NCBI GenBank assembly: GCA_965140775.1
Contig: OZ223471.1
Coordinates: 3,038,001-3,102,000 of the forward strand
Source of the DNA: UBA6244 sp965140775
Lineage (GTDB): Bacteria > Bacteroidota > Bacteroidia > Bacteroidales > F082
Length of the DNA stretch: 64,000 bases
Reading direction: 5' to 3'
The notes beneath the pieces are model-generated. The model saw only the letters and a list, made by a program, of their open reading frames with translations, did not search any database and was not told the DNA's origin. The position numbers and the translations under genes are program-made. Below, one piece after another: positions 53,901 to 60,930 of the stretch; position 1 is the first letter of the stretch, and every line of letters begins with the position of its first letter.

Positions 53901-56081
53901 CAGGGTATCGTTACAATTGTTATCATTTACCACGATCAGGGTCACATCGTAATCTCCCGAAGCTCCGTAGGTGTGGGTTACCATCTCTCCATTGTCAGTG
54001 GTCAGGTCACCAAAATCCCAATTCCAGTCGGTAATGTTGGTGTTGGCACTTCCCGTATAGGTGATTTCATCTCCCAAACAACTGATATCGGGCACACTAA
54101 TACTCATGGTGGCATTGGGCGCTTCAAATATTTCTACCTGATGGGTGACGGTGGCAGGACAATTTTCATCGCTTGTGGCCGTGAGTGCGATGGTCTTCAG
54201 TCCAAACGAATTGTACGTATAATTCACATTTTGACCCATACCTGTGTTGCCATCGCCATAATCCCAAGCCCAGCTGTTAATTGGTATATCCGCAGTCCCG
54301 GCAAGGGTCATTTCTTCATCCGAACAAAAAACATTGCCCGGACTTATCCCAAAATCGAGGGTGGGCGTTTGATTGATGGTTAAAGTGTGTTGGATGATGT
54401 CGCTACACAAGTCGTCGGTGATTACCTCCAGTTGAACGGTGTAGATACCCGGAAGGAGGTACTGATGGGACACATTTTGACCCGCATCCGTATTTCCATC
54501 TCCAAAATCCCAATTCCAGTCGGTGATGTTACCATTCGCATTTCCCGTAAAATCAATGGGATCGCCCAAACAACTGATGTCGTTGACACTGATCAACATC
54601 GAAGCCACAGGAGTTTCGAACACCTCCACCTGATGACTGGTATTGGCAGAGCAATTGTCAACCGTATTTACCAACATGGTGACGGTTTTGAACCCAAAGG
54701 TGCTGTATGTATGCGTTGCCGTTTGGCCAAAGCCTATATTACTGTCCCCAAAATCCCAAGTCCATGAGGCTATGGGTGCGTCGGAAGAACCGGTCACGGA
54801 CATTTCCTGATCGGAACAAAAAGAGTTGCCGGGGGTTATGGTAAAATCGATGGTAGGCGCCTGTGAAATGGTGATGTTGTGCGTTACCACATCCGTGCAC
54901 GTATGGTTATTGGTAACGGTTAAGGTAACAACGAAATTTCCGAAGGAGGAATACTGGTGAGAAACCGTTTGACCGGAGGCAGTACTTCCATCGCCAAAAT
55001 TCCATACCCAGCTTGTAATATTGGTAATCGGTGATGCGCTAAAGGTAATGTCCTGGTCTGCGCATGCCGTATTGCCCGGACTCATTGTAAAATCCGCAAC
55101 CGGGGGAGAAAAGGTTTGTACCACTTGTGAGGTTATTCCCGTACAACTTTCGGAGGAGGTTACAGTAAGTTGTACCGCGTGATTTCCGGGCACGGTATAG
55201 GCATGACTCACATTCTGACCTGATCCGAAGCTGCCATCGCCAAAGCTCCATGCCCAGTTGGTGATGGTTTGGGTGCTGCTACCCGAAAAACTGACAGTTT
55301 CGTTAAGACAAATTCCTGTAAGTGGGTTCACTGTAAACGATGGACTGGGATTGGGATTGATAACCACTGTTGTGATGGCGGGATCGCTCACTACACCGTC
55401 GATGGTAATCACCACCTGATAATCACCTGCATATCCCAACACCACGTTGGGTCGGGTTGGGTTTTGCAGGGTAGAAAAGAAACCTGCGGGACCTGTCCAT
55501 TCGTAGGTAGCTCCGGTGGCATCGGTGGCGTACAACTCGAGAGTTTCGCCCACGCATAGCGGACCATTGTTGCTTACCTGCGGAGGAACAATATCACAGT
55601 CAGTTTCTCCGGTACCCGAGGACAATTCAAAAGTGATATTACACGGATCATTGGAGTAATTGGTAATCAATAAAATATAGTACTCCCCCACTTGTGCATT
55701 GGGAATATCGCAATATTCTATGGCATCCGGCAAAAAACTACAATCTACAATTTTGGGGGCAGTGAGTTGACCATCACATGGCGCCTGAGGATCCATAAAG
55801 GGCCCCCAGCAAATAAAGTCGATATCTTTGGAGGGTGTGGAATACATTTTTATCTGGAGGTTGCCCGCGACGGCAATACGCATATGGTACCAAGCCGGGT
55901 TTGGTTGTGAGCCCAAACAACCATAATTCGGACCCAGTTGAGCTTGGCCCGAATTTACTCCTGCGGGAAAGTCATATACAGTGCTGGTACAAAACGGGTC
56001 GGAGGTTTCGCACATACTCGACTGCCCGAAAAGAAAAGAAGTGTAAGCTAATAGAAAGGAAATCAAAAATATTTTTTTCAT
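45801..56081 (-). CDS. Giant PKD-repeat T9SS type-B adhesin 2
   Basis: 3,426 residues, signal peptide about 1-19 (ends FLFGQ). The N-terminal domain (about 20-165) differs from adhesin 1: DFPAGVNSGQAQLGPNYGCLG ... NPAWYHMRI, a Cys-rich surface domain with a predicted jelly-roll pattern known from other Bacteroidota adhesins. Eight PKD-type units follow, then CEDVPFTLIDADAVNY-type domains, five Ig-like repeats of about 90 residues, two more PKD units and the 19 units shared with adhesin 1 (29 in all). It ends in the same CHU_C/type-B T9SS sorting domain. It is first in an operon with adhesin 1 (189 bp downstream, no terminator seen) and the PorP/SprF-like gene. A -7 box lies about 97 bp upstream. 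Confidence 0.92.
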   Translation of the reverse strand: MKKIFLISFLLAYTSFLFGQSSMCETSDPFCTSTVYDFPAGVNSGQAQLGPNYGCLGSQPNPAWYHMRIAVAGNLQIKMYSTPSKDIDFICWGPFMDPQAPCDGQLTAPKIVDCSFLPDAIEYCDIPNAQVGEYYILLITNYSNDPCNITFELSSGTGETDCDIVPPQVSNNGPLCVGETLELYATDATGATYEWTGPAGFFSTLQNPTRPNVVLGYAGDYQVVITIDGVVSDPAITTVVINPNPSPSFTVNPLTGICLNETVSFSGSSTQTITNWAWSFGDGSFGSGQNVSHAYTVPGNHAVQLTVTSSESCTGITSQVVQTFSPPVADFTMSPGNTACADQDITFSASPITNITSWVWNFGDGSTASGQTVSHQYSSFGNFVVTLTVTNNHTCTDVVTHNITISQAPTIDFTITPGNSFCSDQEMSVTGSSDAPIASWTWDFGDSNIGFGQTATHTYSTFGFKTVTMLVNTVDNCSANTSHQVEVFETPVASMLISVNDISCLGDPIDFTGNANGNITDWNWDFGDGNTDAGQNVSHQYLLPGIYTVQLEVITDDLCSDIIQHTLTINQTPTLDFGISPGNVFCSDEEMTLAGTADIPINSWAWDYGDGNTGMGQNVNYTYNSFGLKTIALTATSDENCPATVTHQVEIFEAPNATMSISVPDISCLGDEITYTGSANTNITDWNWDFGDLTTDNGEMVTHTYGASGDYDVTLIVVNDNNCNDTLVHHLLVSDLPAADFAVLPNDTICLGEMLTLEASGTSDIVDWQWDFGDGEAGTNAITTHEFQNAGNFLITSTYTNNNGCAVSTTHEQVVVDMSGLDFNLNPPVGCQDFQVSFDGIGDADFTGWDWDYGDGSMGTGKNTVHTYTAPGNYNVTLNLCVEQVIKPITINGTCLADAGPDRVTCEDVPFTLIDADAVNYSSLLWTHNSTQGGSLINETTANPTYVPGPDEIAFVTLTLHATALSPCTDQTDVMVLEVREGSYADAGTDEQACVGLPFDFANSLVPPVEQNGDIINWTKVDPTIDPAGYFLDSHVERPVYVVGDFDPNITYPIDIEFNMEVLSAIRCRESDNMILTIEDYQPGAPLTPDQTICYNIVPAQMEVSAPTGGVGTYSYQWQSSTDNVTFTDIPGATALTYLSPTSLLQTTYFKNVQSCDCGSKETPVITVNVWDEFLAGAPAPDEIICYSNQPQLLVADAPTGGDGVYTYQWQSSTDNITFSDITGATTLSYQPPLLTQTTYYRLRQTNTCALVFTPTTTIGVLDEFIPGAVSGDQLICYNTQPAPVSADPPTGGDGNYTYQWQSSTDDITYTDITGATNLSYQPGLLTTPTYYHLNQICICGTVTTASIFVDVHPDYNVGSISGDQTICYNTIPTAILGTAPTGGDGNYTYQWQSSTNNVTFLDIPGATQIDYQSGALTTTTYFRQVQSSGSGCGIENTNTVTVTVYNEFLPGNATGNQTICFNTIPTLPLHGTVPTGADGIYSYQWEKSQAGGPYTPIGGATSLDYSEPNALQTTTNYRLMQTSGCGSIYTNIVTITVNDPPNVVAVSNISSVCVNNEVTFSGFSTDNVTWMWNFGDGTTSTDQNPPPHTYTIFGNYLVTLTVTDVIGCSNADTLMIDVVEPPIVDFSYAIDTCQKIIFTDESIAPAGYFLVDWYWELGDGTTDSGPTFRHQYPAGGVYTVTLTVTSEKDGDFCTNSTSLPVIVPNTPTIYYTWDPEPTCLMDTTFFYGASGTPITDWYWNFDDGHDTTGQYAGHVFDNPGTYDVILYITDTNLCQNSLSQQVTINPIPQVSMQIFDSPTCAQSMTSFQGSADTGIEFWWWDFGDGGISEDQNPVHSYTNGGTYTVTLTATDSAGCSATATGEIIVVPTPTADFSYTMSGCNLFAFTDNSTLPPGYQPYSRLWDFGDGSTSDVPNPVHTYATGGFYDVKLVFTSDSLTYQCSDSITKTVQAPNTPNATFTWAPNPAQAGDNIGFFATSGSTITNWAWDFADGGTATGQNTTHTYTNPGDYDVSLTVTDVNGCTFETVIQVNVGGLPPVDFTWDNACENTPIQFTTDATITDVGAVAIYDWDFGDGTSSNNQDPLHTYLNANMYNVTLTIIDTLGYTNSVTHQVEVMPEPISMFSISSPNCENSETFFEDYSIALSGYLTTWEWDFGDGNTATINFPDDPDVSHIYPGTGTYTAMLTVTTSDGCQATNSQDVTITPSPIAQIDYDAGCMSGPISFHDVSSENGAGTIMAWQWNFGDPASGSSNQSSQSDPTHLFSGPGTYEVTLSIQSQSNCTDADTIEITITDAPEVDFTFTPACMHEPVSFTITDLTGLDQYFWDFGDGHTSQQPDPENTYDSPGDFQVSLTVQTTDGCTATQTQTVTVNPLPQASFEYSQPTCVGDTIFFLNLSNSPNGAIVKWEWDFDDGNTETILAPNGGNTSHVYANDQSYDVTLTVTDSDSCQNTVTRTVISVASPVAEFNWEDACFGQPTQFYDLTNNTPDIGSWYWDFGDPLSGNTNTSTYQNPTHVFSSPGDYTVTLIVTNTQGCDDTITHDLSVNPAPDVSFTMSSDTLCANTPVSFAGTSTAQISTWYWDFGDGGYALTQNADYLYNAPGTYTVTLTVTDLAGCEASTSEQIIVKDPPLANFSYQNACLGDTTYFTDESYSQLGYIAGWEWDLGDGSTANIQNPTHLYATNDDFQVTLIATDNYGCADTIRQWVKVRTRPIAKIESFVQVCDPAGQVYFFDGSEPGADGSPIQTWEWNLNEGYYSTEIDPEYIYDITDTCYQVTLTVTDDNACYSTDTVEVCVFGQLEVEITADQVCLTQPTTFYAHYLPENDSVASYSWNFHDGTPQITTYHDSIQHTFANPGLYNVELMAVDTNGCSAYASLEITIDSLPTPRFSYEAGACDTPMQFTDESINGGNFIQSWLWDFGDPLSTEPNTSTDQNPTHLYSPNDSSYQVKLIVTNFTGCTDSIVQTVYTRACLIADFYVPDTINLCALTEVCFADSSVFLTQNGNITQWDWDFGDGTTESYNSFQSHACHSYQDNQGGTYQVTLTVTGEIGTQTYTNTITKEVLIRPTPMAAIIVQNNCLGDITFFMDGSDNYGDPITSWRWDFGDTSTDADTAIIANPTYLYPAYDNYLTELIVANQWGCTDTTSTEVTIFKPPTAEFSWAETCQGYYTYFTDESTADSAQITNYFWHFGDPYTMDSVSDLQNPYHIYDSIDSYTVTMQITDANFCRSQISHEIEIYPVPTALFTLTEDWEGRQGQVKLDNLSLCDTIDYFWNFDDTYTTTEESPIHQYEYDSDPIYNLTLVATNTYGCPDTLIYPYELLFTGLYVPNAFSPSVADETFNTFKPVGINLSEYKLEVFSGWGNLVFSSTRLENGQVAEGWDGTYEGQPLPTGTYIWRITARFSDDSYWRGSDNGDGNLETHGTVTLIR
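51455..52829 (-). repeat. Five Ig-like repeats (about 90 residues each) in adhesin 2
   Basis: Each repeat starts with a TICYN-type motif and holds APTGGDGNYTYQWQSS, then DITGATxLSYQP and a TTYYRxxQ strand, ending near V-x-V-x-x-E/D-F. The repeats differ from each other at many positions, and the fifth is the most diverged (YSYQWEKSQ). This array is absent from adhesin 1. Confidence 0.85.
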
Positions 56082-56177
56082 CGATGTGAAATGTGGTATC
56101 GTGTTTCAATAAATAATCATCAGAAATTCAATTACTGAGGCTGACAAAACGCCGAAACCAGGTAATTCTCGTGCATA

Positions 56178-56185
56178 CAAATGTA
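56178..56185 (-). promoter_or_regulatory. -7 element upstream of adhesin 2
   Basis: Minus-strand TACATTTG, an exact TAnnTTTG match. The nearest TTTTG lies only 10 bp further upstream, so the -33 element is uncertain. It would give a leader of about 90 nt. Confidence 0.4.
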
Positions 56186-56486
56186 ATGATAACACCAAAA
56201 CCACCACAGGTTGCCTGATATTTATAGGCATTTCAAATTACAATCGCTGCCATTTTTTCAACCCGGGATATAGGACACATATTCAGGGCAAATGGTTGCG
56301 GGTAAGAATAACAGTTGTGAGCCATCTTTGGTTTTCGTAGCGACCAAAATTTGGGTTGCATGGGGTTTTGGTACAGAATATTCGCCTGCCAAATGAAAAT
56401 GCAGGATACCAACCATGCCGGCTATCGAAGGGAGGATGGGATTTGAAAAAACCGACAACCGCGAAGGCTCGAAAACAAACTAAAAA
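56186..56486. other. Intergenic stretch without an identifiable gene
   Basis: About 300 bp between the adhesin 2 promoter and the rpmH terminator. A minus-strand frame of 66 codons (56258-56458) has no start context, promoter or family that I recognise. No RNA gene is evident. Confidence 0.5.
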
Positions 56487-56511
56487 GGGAGGCATGCTTT
56501 GCATACCTCCC
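56482..56511 (-). terminator. Rho-independent terminator of rpmH
   Basis: The minus-strand RNA forms an 11-bp stem (GGGAGGUAUGC with GCAUGCCUCCC, one U-G wobble) with a 3-nt loop, followed by five U residues. Confidence 0.9.
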
Positions 56512-56548
56512 GATTTTATGTTTTCAGGATATTACAGAAAGAATCTGT

Positions 56549-56704
56549 TTATTTACGTGATTCGTCGGAAACAGTGAGTTTCTTTCTACCTTTTGCTCTT
56601 CTTCTCTTAAGAACCTTCCGGCCGTTGACGGATGCCATTCTTTCACGGAAACCGTGTTTATTCCTTCTTTTTCTCTGCGATGGTTGAAACGTTCTTTTAG
56701 TCAT
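56549..56704 (-). CDS. rpmH: 50S ribosomal protein L34
   Basis: 51 residues: opens MTKRTFQPSQRKRRNKHGFR, continues with ERMASVNGRKVLKRRRAKGR and ends KKLTVSDESRK. This is the highly conserved L34 sequence (family length 44-53), a basic protein of the large subunit near the exit tunnel. The gene is monocistronic here, with an excellent promoter and a strong terminator. The usual neighbours (rnpA, dnaA, yidD) are not adjacent, which is not unusual in Bacteroidota. It is transcribed in the same direction as its neighbours. Confidence 0.97.
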   Translation of the reverse strand: MTKRTFQPSQRKRRNKHGFRERMASVNGRKVLKRRRAKGRKKLTVSDESRK

Positions 56705-56728
56705 CTCTTTCTATGTTTTTTCGGAGTG

Positions 56729-56759
56729 CAAAAATAGGGTTATTTTATTTAATACAAAA
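56729..56759 (-). promoter_or_regulatory. Promoter of rpmH
   Basis: Minus-strand TTTTG (56759-56755), 18-bp spacer, TATTTTTG (56736-56729). This is the best match to the Bacteroidota -33/-7 consensus in the window. The start codon lies about 25 nt downstream of the -7 box. Confidence 0.85.
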
Positions 56760-56821
56760 TGGTTTGACAAAAAAAATTGAAATTTCTGCATACCCTTTTC
56801 TACGCTCTGTTTCAAAGTGTT

Positions 56822-56853
56822 AAAAAACAGAGGGGAACCTTAGGCTCCCCTCT
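56822..56853 (-). terminator. Terminator of the MFS-pepD operon
   Basis: The minus-strand RNA forms a stem AGAGGGGAGCC/GGUUCCCCUCU (one wobble) with a small loop, then GUUUUUUA. It lies 25 bp after the pepD stop. Confidence 0.85.
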
Positions 56854-56877
56854 CCTACAATTAAAATGAAAAAATTA

Positions 56878-58338
56878 TTACTTTTTTGGTGCATGTTTTA
56901 ATGTTTCGAGCAAAAATTCCCAAAACAAGTCCACCGTAGCAATATTTACTTTTTCGTCGGGTGAGTGGGGATTGCGAATGGTGGGTCCGAAGGAAATCAT
57001 ATCCCAGTGGGGATAGGTAGCTCCCAAAATCCCACATTCCAAACCTGCATGTATCACCTTCACTTCCGGCACTTTTCCAAAGCGGTTGTTATATACCTCT
57101 TTCATTTCCTTGAGGATGGCCGAATCAGGATTGGGTTTCCAGCCCGGATAGGAACCTGAACTGACGGCAGTTCCACCGGCACCTTCAAATACCTTGCGAA
57201 TGGTGGCACCCAATTCGTCTTTGTCGGCATCTACCAGACTGCGTTGGAGGGTAGAGATTTCAATTTTTCCGTTACCCGACTTCACAATGGCCAGGTTGGT
57301 GGAGGTTTCCACGATACCTTCAACGCTTTCGCTCATCTTGATAACCCCGTTGGGACATTCAAGCACGGCTTTGTAGAGGTTGGCTTGTGTGGTTTCGTCC
57401 AACAGATTTTCAGGCAGGTCGGCAGGTTCGGCAATGATCATCAAACCACCATCATTTTCTTCAAATTCTTCCCGGGCAATCACTTCAAACTCTTTCACAA
57501 AGGTTTCGAAGGTGGCTTTTTTGTCCTCTTCCACTACCACGGTAGCAAAAGACTCGCGTGGAATGGCATTGCGCAGACTTCCGCCGTCGATTTCGGCCAA
57601 ACGAACGCCGTATTTTTCGGCAGCCTTCATCAGCAACACGTTCATGATTTTGTTGGCATTGCCGCGACCCAGGTTGATATCCAATCCTGAGTGTCCGCCT
57701 TTGAGGCCTTTTACACTGATTTTATAAGCTGCCATCCCATCGGGAAGGTTCACCGGAGTGTAGGTAAAAGTACCTGTGGTGTCGATACCACCGGCACAAC
57801 CAATATACAATTCGCCTTCGTCTTCAGAGTCGAGGTTGATGAGGATATCACCATCCAATAAGCCGGCTTCCAGGTTTTCGGCACCGGTCATTCCGGTTTC
57901 TTCGTCCATGGTGATCAGCACTTCAATTGGTCCGTGAACCAGGTCGGTTGCTTCGAGCACAGCCATGGCAGCAGCCACACCCATACCGTTGTCGGCACCC
58001 AAAGTTGTTCCTCTGGCAGTTACCCATTCGCCGTCAATATATGCATCAATGGGGTCTTTTTCAAAATCGTGTTTGGTATCTGAATTTTTTTGAGGTACCA
58101 TGTCCATATGACCTTGCAGGATAATTCCTTTGCGGTCTTCCATGCCTTCGGTGGCAGGTTTTTTTATGATTACGTTACCCACTTTGTCCACGATGGTTTC
58201 CAGACCGAGGTCTTCACCAAATTTTTTCAAGAAAGCAATTACTTGTGCTTCTTTTTTCGATGGGCGGGGTATTTCCGTAAGTGCATGGAAGTTTTTCCAC
58301 AGACTTTCGGGTTTTAATGTCAAAATATCTTTTGCCAT
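56878..58338 (-). CDS. pepD: Beta-alanyl/aminoacyl-histidine dipeptidase (PepD)
   Basis: 486 residues, normal for cytosol non-specific dipeptidase of the M20 metallopeptidase family, which cleaves Xaa-His and other dipeptides in the cytoplasm. Zinc ligands and catalytic residues are visible: His in LQGHMDMVPQK, Asp in GTTLGADNGMG, Glu-Glu in ITMDEETGMTGA, Asp in NLDSEDEGELYIGCAGG, and the C-terminal His in KVIHAGLECG. A dimerisation lid domain lies between (GLKGGHSGLDINLGRGN). It is encoded 19 bp downstream of an MFS transporter gene and ends in a terminator, so the two form an operon. Dipeptide uptake followed by hydrolysis is a reasonable guess. Confidence 0.95.
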   Translation of the reverse strand: MAKDILTLKPESLWKNFHALTEIPRPSKKEAQVIAFLKKFGEDLGLETIVDKVGNVIIKKPATEGMEDRKGIILQGHMDMVPQKNSDTKHDFEKDPIDAYIDGEWVTARGTTLGADNGMGVAAAMAVLEATDLVHGPIEVLITMDEETGMTGAENLEAGLLDGDILINLDSEDEGELYIGCAGGIDTTGTFTYTPVNLPDGMAAYKISVKGLKGGHSGLDINLGRGNANKIMNVLLMKAAEKYGVRLAEIDGGSLRNAIPRESFATVVVEEDKKATFETFVKEFEVIAREEFEENDGGLMIIAEPADLPENLLDETTQANLYKAVLECPNGVIKMSESVEGIVETSTNLAIVKSGNGKIEISTLQRSLVDADKDELGATIRKVFEGAGGTAVSSGSYPGWKPNPDSAILKEMKEVYNNRFGKVPEVKVIHAGLECGILGATYPHWDMISFGPTIRNPHSPDEKVNIATVDLFWEFLLETLKHAPKK

Positions 58339-58357
58339 AATAGTTTATTTTTAAAGT

Positions 58358-59785
58358 TTATTTCTGGATATTCGGAAGTTCAAGTCCGTATCCTTTTTTC
58401 TTGTCTTCGGCTTTCAGCATAAAACCTACCAATACAGCCAAAACACCCAAACCTGTAAAAATAAGCATGGGGTTGGTGTAATCGTAAAGTGGTATTTCGG
58501 TTCCATTGGCTTTGGCCAACGCAACACCGGGATTGGATTGATCCAACACATAACCGATCAAGGCAGGAATGCCCATCAAACCCCAGTTTTGAATCCAGAA
58601 GATCAATGAGAAAGCTGTTCCCAATTGATTTTCAGGTATAATCTTTGGTACGGAAGGCCACATGGCTGAAGGAACCAGCGACAAGGCCACGCCCAGGAGA
58701 ATAACCAAAACCACGGCCACCATCCAATAATTAAATACGGGCAGGGAGAAAATGGCATGAACAAATACAATGATGCCGGCACCAATAATCATGATGGTAG
58801 CACCTTTTCCTTTTTTGTCGTAGATATTTCCAAAGAATGGGGTCAGGAACAAAGTACCCAATGGCAACAAGCTTGGAATTAAACCTGCCAGGCTTTGATC
58901 GACGCCATATTTGTTCACCATCAGGTCGGAAGCATATTTGATAAAGGGAAATACGGAAGAATAAAACAGCACGCACAAAAAGGCAATTAACCAGAAACCT
59001 TTGTTAGAAACGATGGTTCCGATATCGCTGAATTTGAATGGTTCTTCTTCATTTACCTCACCGGATTCGGCAACAGATTTATCCAGTTTCTTATCCATGG
59101 AAACATAGATAAAAAAGGCAATAAAACCAATACAAAGAAGAATGAAAGCAAAGGCAATGGGAGCCGCGATGCTGGGCGACATTTTTTCGGTGAGTGAACC
59201 TCCTGAAACAACCGTATGGGTACTGGCGAAAAATTCGGCCAAAAAAACGGGAGCAGCCATGGCAAGGAGGGTTCCCATACGGGCAACCGCCATTTGCATA
59301 CCCATGGCCAATGCCATTTCGTAGCCTTTAAACCATTTCACGATAATCTTTGATACGGTAATCCCCGCAATTTCAACACCTACACCAAAAATGGCAAAAC
59401 CGACAGAAGCAAAAAACACCTGACTGTGAATTCCCATGATGGTTTCTGTGGGCAAGGTTGGATTTGAAATAGCCCAAAATTTAATACCTGCACCCAACAC
59501 CATGATTCCGGATGCCATCAAACCTGTAAACCGAACACCCATTTTATCAAGGATAATACCTCCGAAAATGAGCATGAGCAAAAACACATTCAACCATCCA
59601 TAAGCACTGGTAAATATGCCATAATTGGTACTCGACCAACCAAACTCTGATTCCAGCATCGGTTTTAAGGGCGACATAACGTCGGTTAAAAAATAACCCG
59701 CAAACATGGTTATGGAGATAATTCCCAAAGCACTCCATCTGGCAGCTTTCGAATCTCGCAATGATTTTCTTATTACTTCTGTCAT
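58358..59785 (-). CDS. MFS transporter
   Basis: 475 residues from ATG 59785 (26 upstream codons of the open frame are unlike the family). Twelve predicted membrane helices with a central charged loop (about 215-240, containing EEEPFKF). The motif between helices 2 and 3 is GGIILDKMGVRFTGL, the MFS signature. An extra region near EFFASTHTVVSGGSLTEKM faces the periplasm. The substrate cannot be read directly. The cotranscribed dipeptidase gene suggests peptides. No strong -7 box precedes it; TAAATTCG about 22-29 bp upstream is one mismatch away. Confidence 0.88.
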   Translation of the reverse strand: MTEVIRKSLRDSKAARWSALGIISITMFAGYFLTDVMSPLKPMLESEFGWSSTNYGIFTSAYGWLNVFLLMLIFGGIILDKMGVRFTGLMASGIMVLGAGIKFWAISNPTLPTETIMGIHSQVFFASVGFAIFGVGVEIAGITVSKIIVKWFKGYEMALAMGMQMAVARMGTLLAMAAPVFLAEFFASTHTVVSGGSLTEKMSPSIAAPIAFAFILLCIGFIAFFIYVSMDKKLDKSVAESGEVNEEEPFKFSDIGTIVSNKGFWLIAFLCVLFYSSVFPFIKYASDLMVNKYGVDQSLAGLIPSLLPLGTLFLTPFFGNIYDKKGKGATIMIIGAGIIVFVHAIFSLPVFNYWMVAVVLVILLGVALSLVPSAMWPSVPKIIPENQLGTAFSLIFWIQNWGLMGIPALIGYVLDQSNPGVALAKANGTEIPLYDYTNPMLIFTGLGVLAVLVGFMLKAEDKKKGYGLELPNIQK

Positions 59786-59961
59786 TTTGATTTTTTTAAA
59801 TGAAGTGGCGAATTTAAAATAAAAAAAGCATGTAATAGGAGTATAATGAGTATAAATATCCAAACGGGCTGTTCACAAACGTGACACCAAGATGCTTTTT
59901 GGCATCTTTGACAACCAAATCTACAACGTTTGCAGCACTTTGACTCATTTTCACCAACCTG

Positions 59962-60930
59962 TTACTTTTTCTTCTTTTCAAAAAAATCTTTGTCCTTAAA
60001 CAACTGCTTCATTTGGGTACCATTTTTGTCAACAAAAACGGCTTCGGTATTTTGCGTGGAAGTTACCAACATGTTTACTGAGTCTTGCTGATAGGCTTTT
60101 ATCACCACCTCTTCCATGCCATCGCCGGTTATGGTCAGCACCTGCGCCAGAGGATACGCTTCGGGTTTGACATCCGTGAATTTGGAACCGTTTTTGCGTG
60201 AGAGCCCGGCGATAAACTGAGCAGCTTTTGTGGAATCAATGGGTTGATTGTCATATTGCCATTTTCCATCATTCAGCTGCATTACGTGACTGTTTTCTCC
60301 TGTATTATCCATGGCGACACGTTGTATCTGACTCTTATCCAGGTTGATCAGGGTTTTGTTTCGGAAGGCATCCATGTCCTTGCCCAAACCAAAACCAATC
60401 TGACCGTCAATCACATAAACGGTAGGTTCGCCGGTAATGCAGGCGTAAAAAATCATTTCGCCCTGGGGCTGACGACCTCCGGGGTTGGGTTGGGCATTTT
60501 GTGGCTGGATATAGTCGAATTTACCCAAAATTAAATCGCCCACCAACTTGCCATCGGAAAACATCTCCAGGTGGGTACCTTTGTCGGAGGTAACGGCAAA
60601 TTCTTCGTGCGAAGAGGCTTTTTGTGAAGCAATCCGTTTGACGGGAATGGCATTGAGCATGCCCAACGTGCGTTTCATGGTATTGGCATCCGCCGTATAG
60701 GTTTTCCCTTCACCTTGAATTTTCCAGCCTGCATCGGTTTTGGTCAGGGTAAATGCAGGGGCTCCGTCGGGAGGTGCAATATTCAATTGATCCACCGTGG
60801 CTGTATCGATCTGGGTAAGGGTGGTTTTATAGTTGCTCAAATTTCCGGCAGACCGCTGCGACCACCAGTAAATGGCCACCACCACAATTAAAATGGCCAG
60901 TAACAATAAGTTTCTGTTTTTACTTAACAT
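59962..60930 (-). CDS. DUF4340 protein of the Gld-type ABC operon
   Basis: 322 residues from ATG 60930. N-terminal membrane helix (LLLLAILIVVVAIYWW), then a largely beta-strand periplasmic domain repeated in two halves (IDTATVDQLNIAPPDGAPAFTLTKTDAGWKI; LDKSQIQRVAMDNTG). This is DUF4340, which is regularly encoded next to GldG-family genes and is thought to act with that ABC system. Its function is unknown. The start overlaps the GldG-family stop by 11 bp. The last residues are a Lys-rich tail (FFEKKKK). Confidence 0.85.
   Translation of the reverse strand: MLSKNRNLLLLAILIVVVAIYWWSQRSAGNLSNYKTTLTQIDTATVDQLNIAPPDGAPAFTLTKTDAGWKIQGEGKTYTADANTMKRTLGMLNAIPVKRIASQKASSHEEFAVTSDKGTHLEMFSDGKLVGDLILGKFDYIQPQNAQPNPGGRQPQGEMIFYACITGEPTVYVIDGQIGFGLGKDMDAFRNKTLINLDKSQIQRVAMDNTGENSHVMQLNDGKWQYDNQPIDSTKAAQFIAGLSRKNGSKFTDVKPEAYPLAQVLTITGDGMEEVVIKAYQQDSVNMLVTSTQNTEAVFVDKNGTQMKQLFKDKDFFEKKKK

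Noticed and set aside
34944..56081. Regular repetition suggestive of a CRISPR array
   Set aside because: The repeats are degenerate PKD-domain codons of about 80-90 residues, not short identical repeats with spacers, and no cas genes are present.
56258..56458. 66-codon minus-strand frame between adhesin 2 and rpmH
   Set aside because: No supported start, promoter or domain; an overlapping frame is equally long.
59889..59908. AAGATGC/GCATCTT hairpin after the DUF4340 gene
   Set aside because: 7-bp stem with no U-tract in the direction of transcription; too weak to call a terminator.
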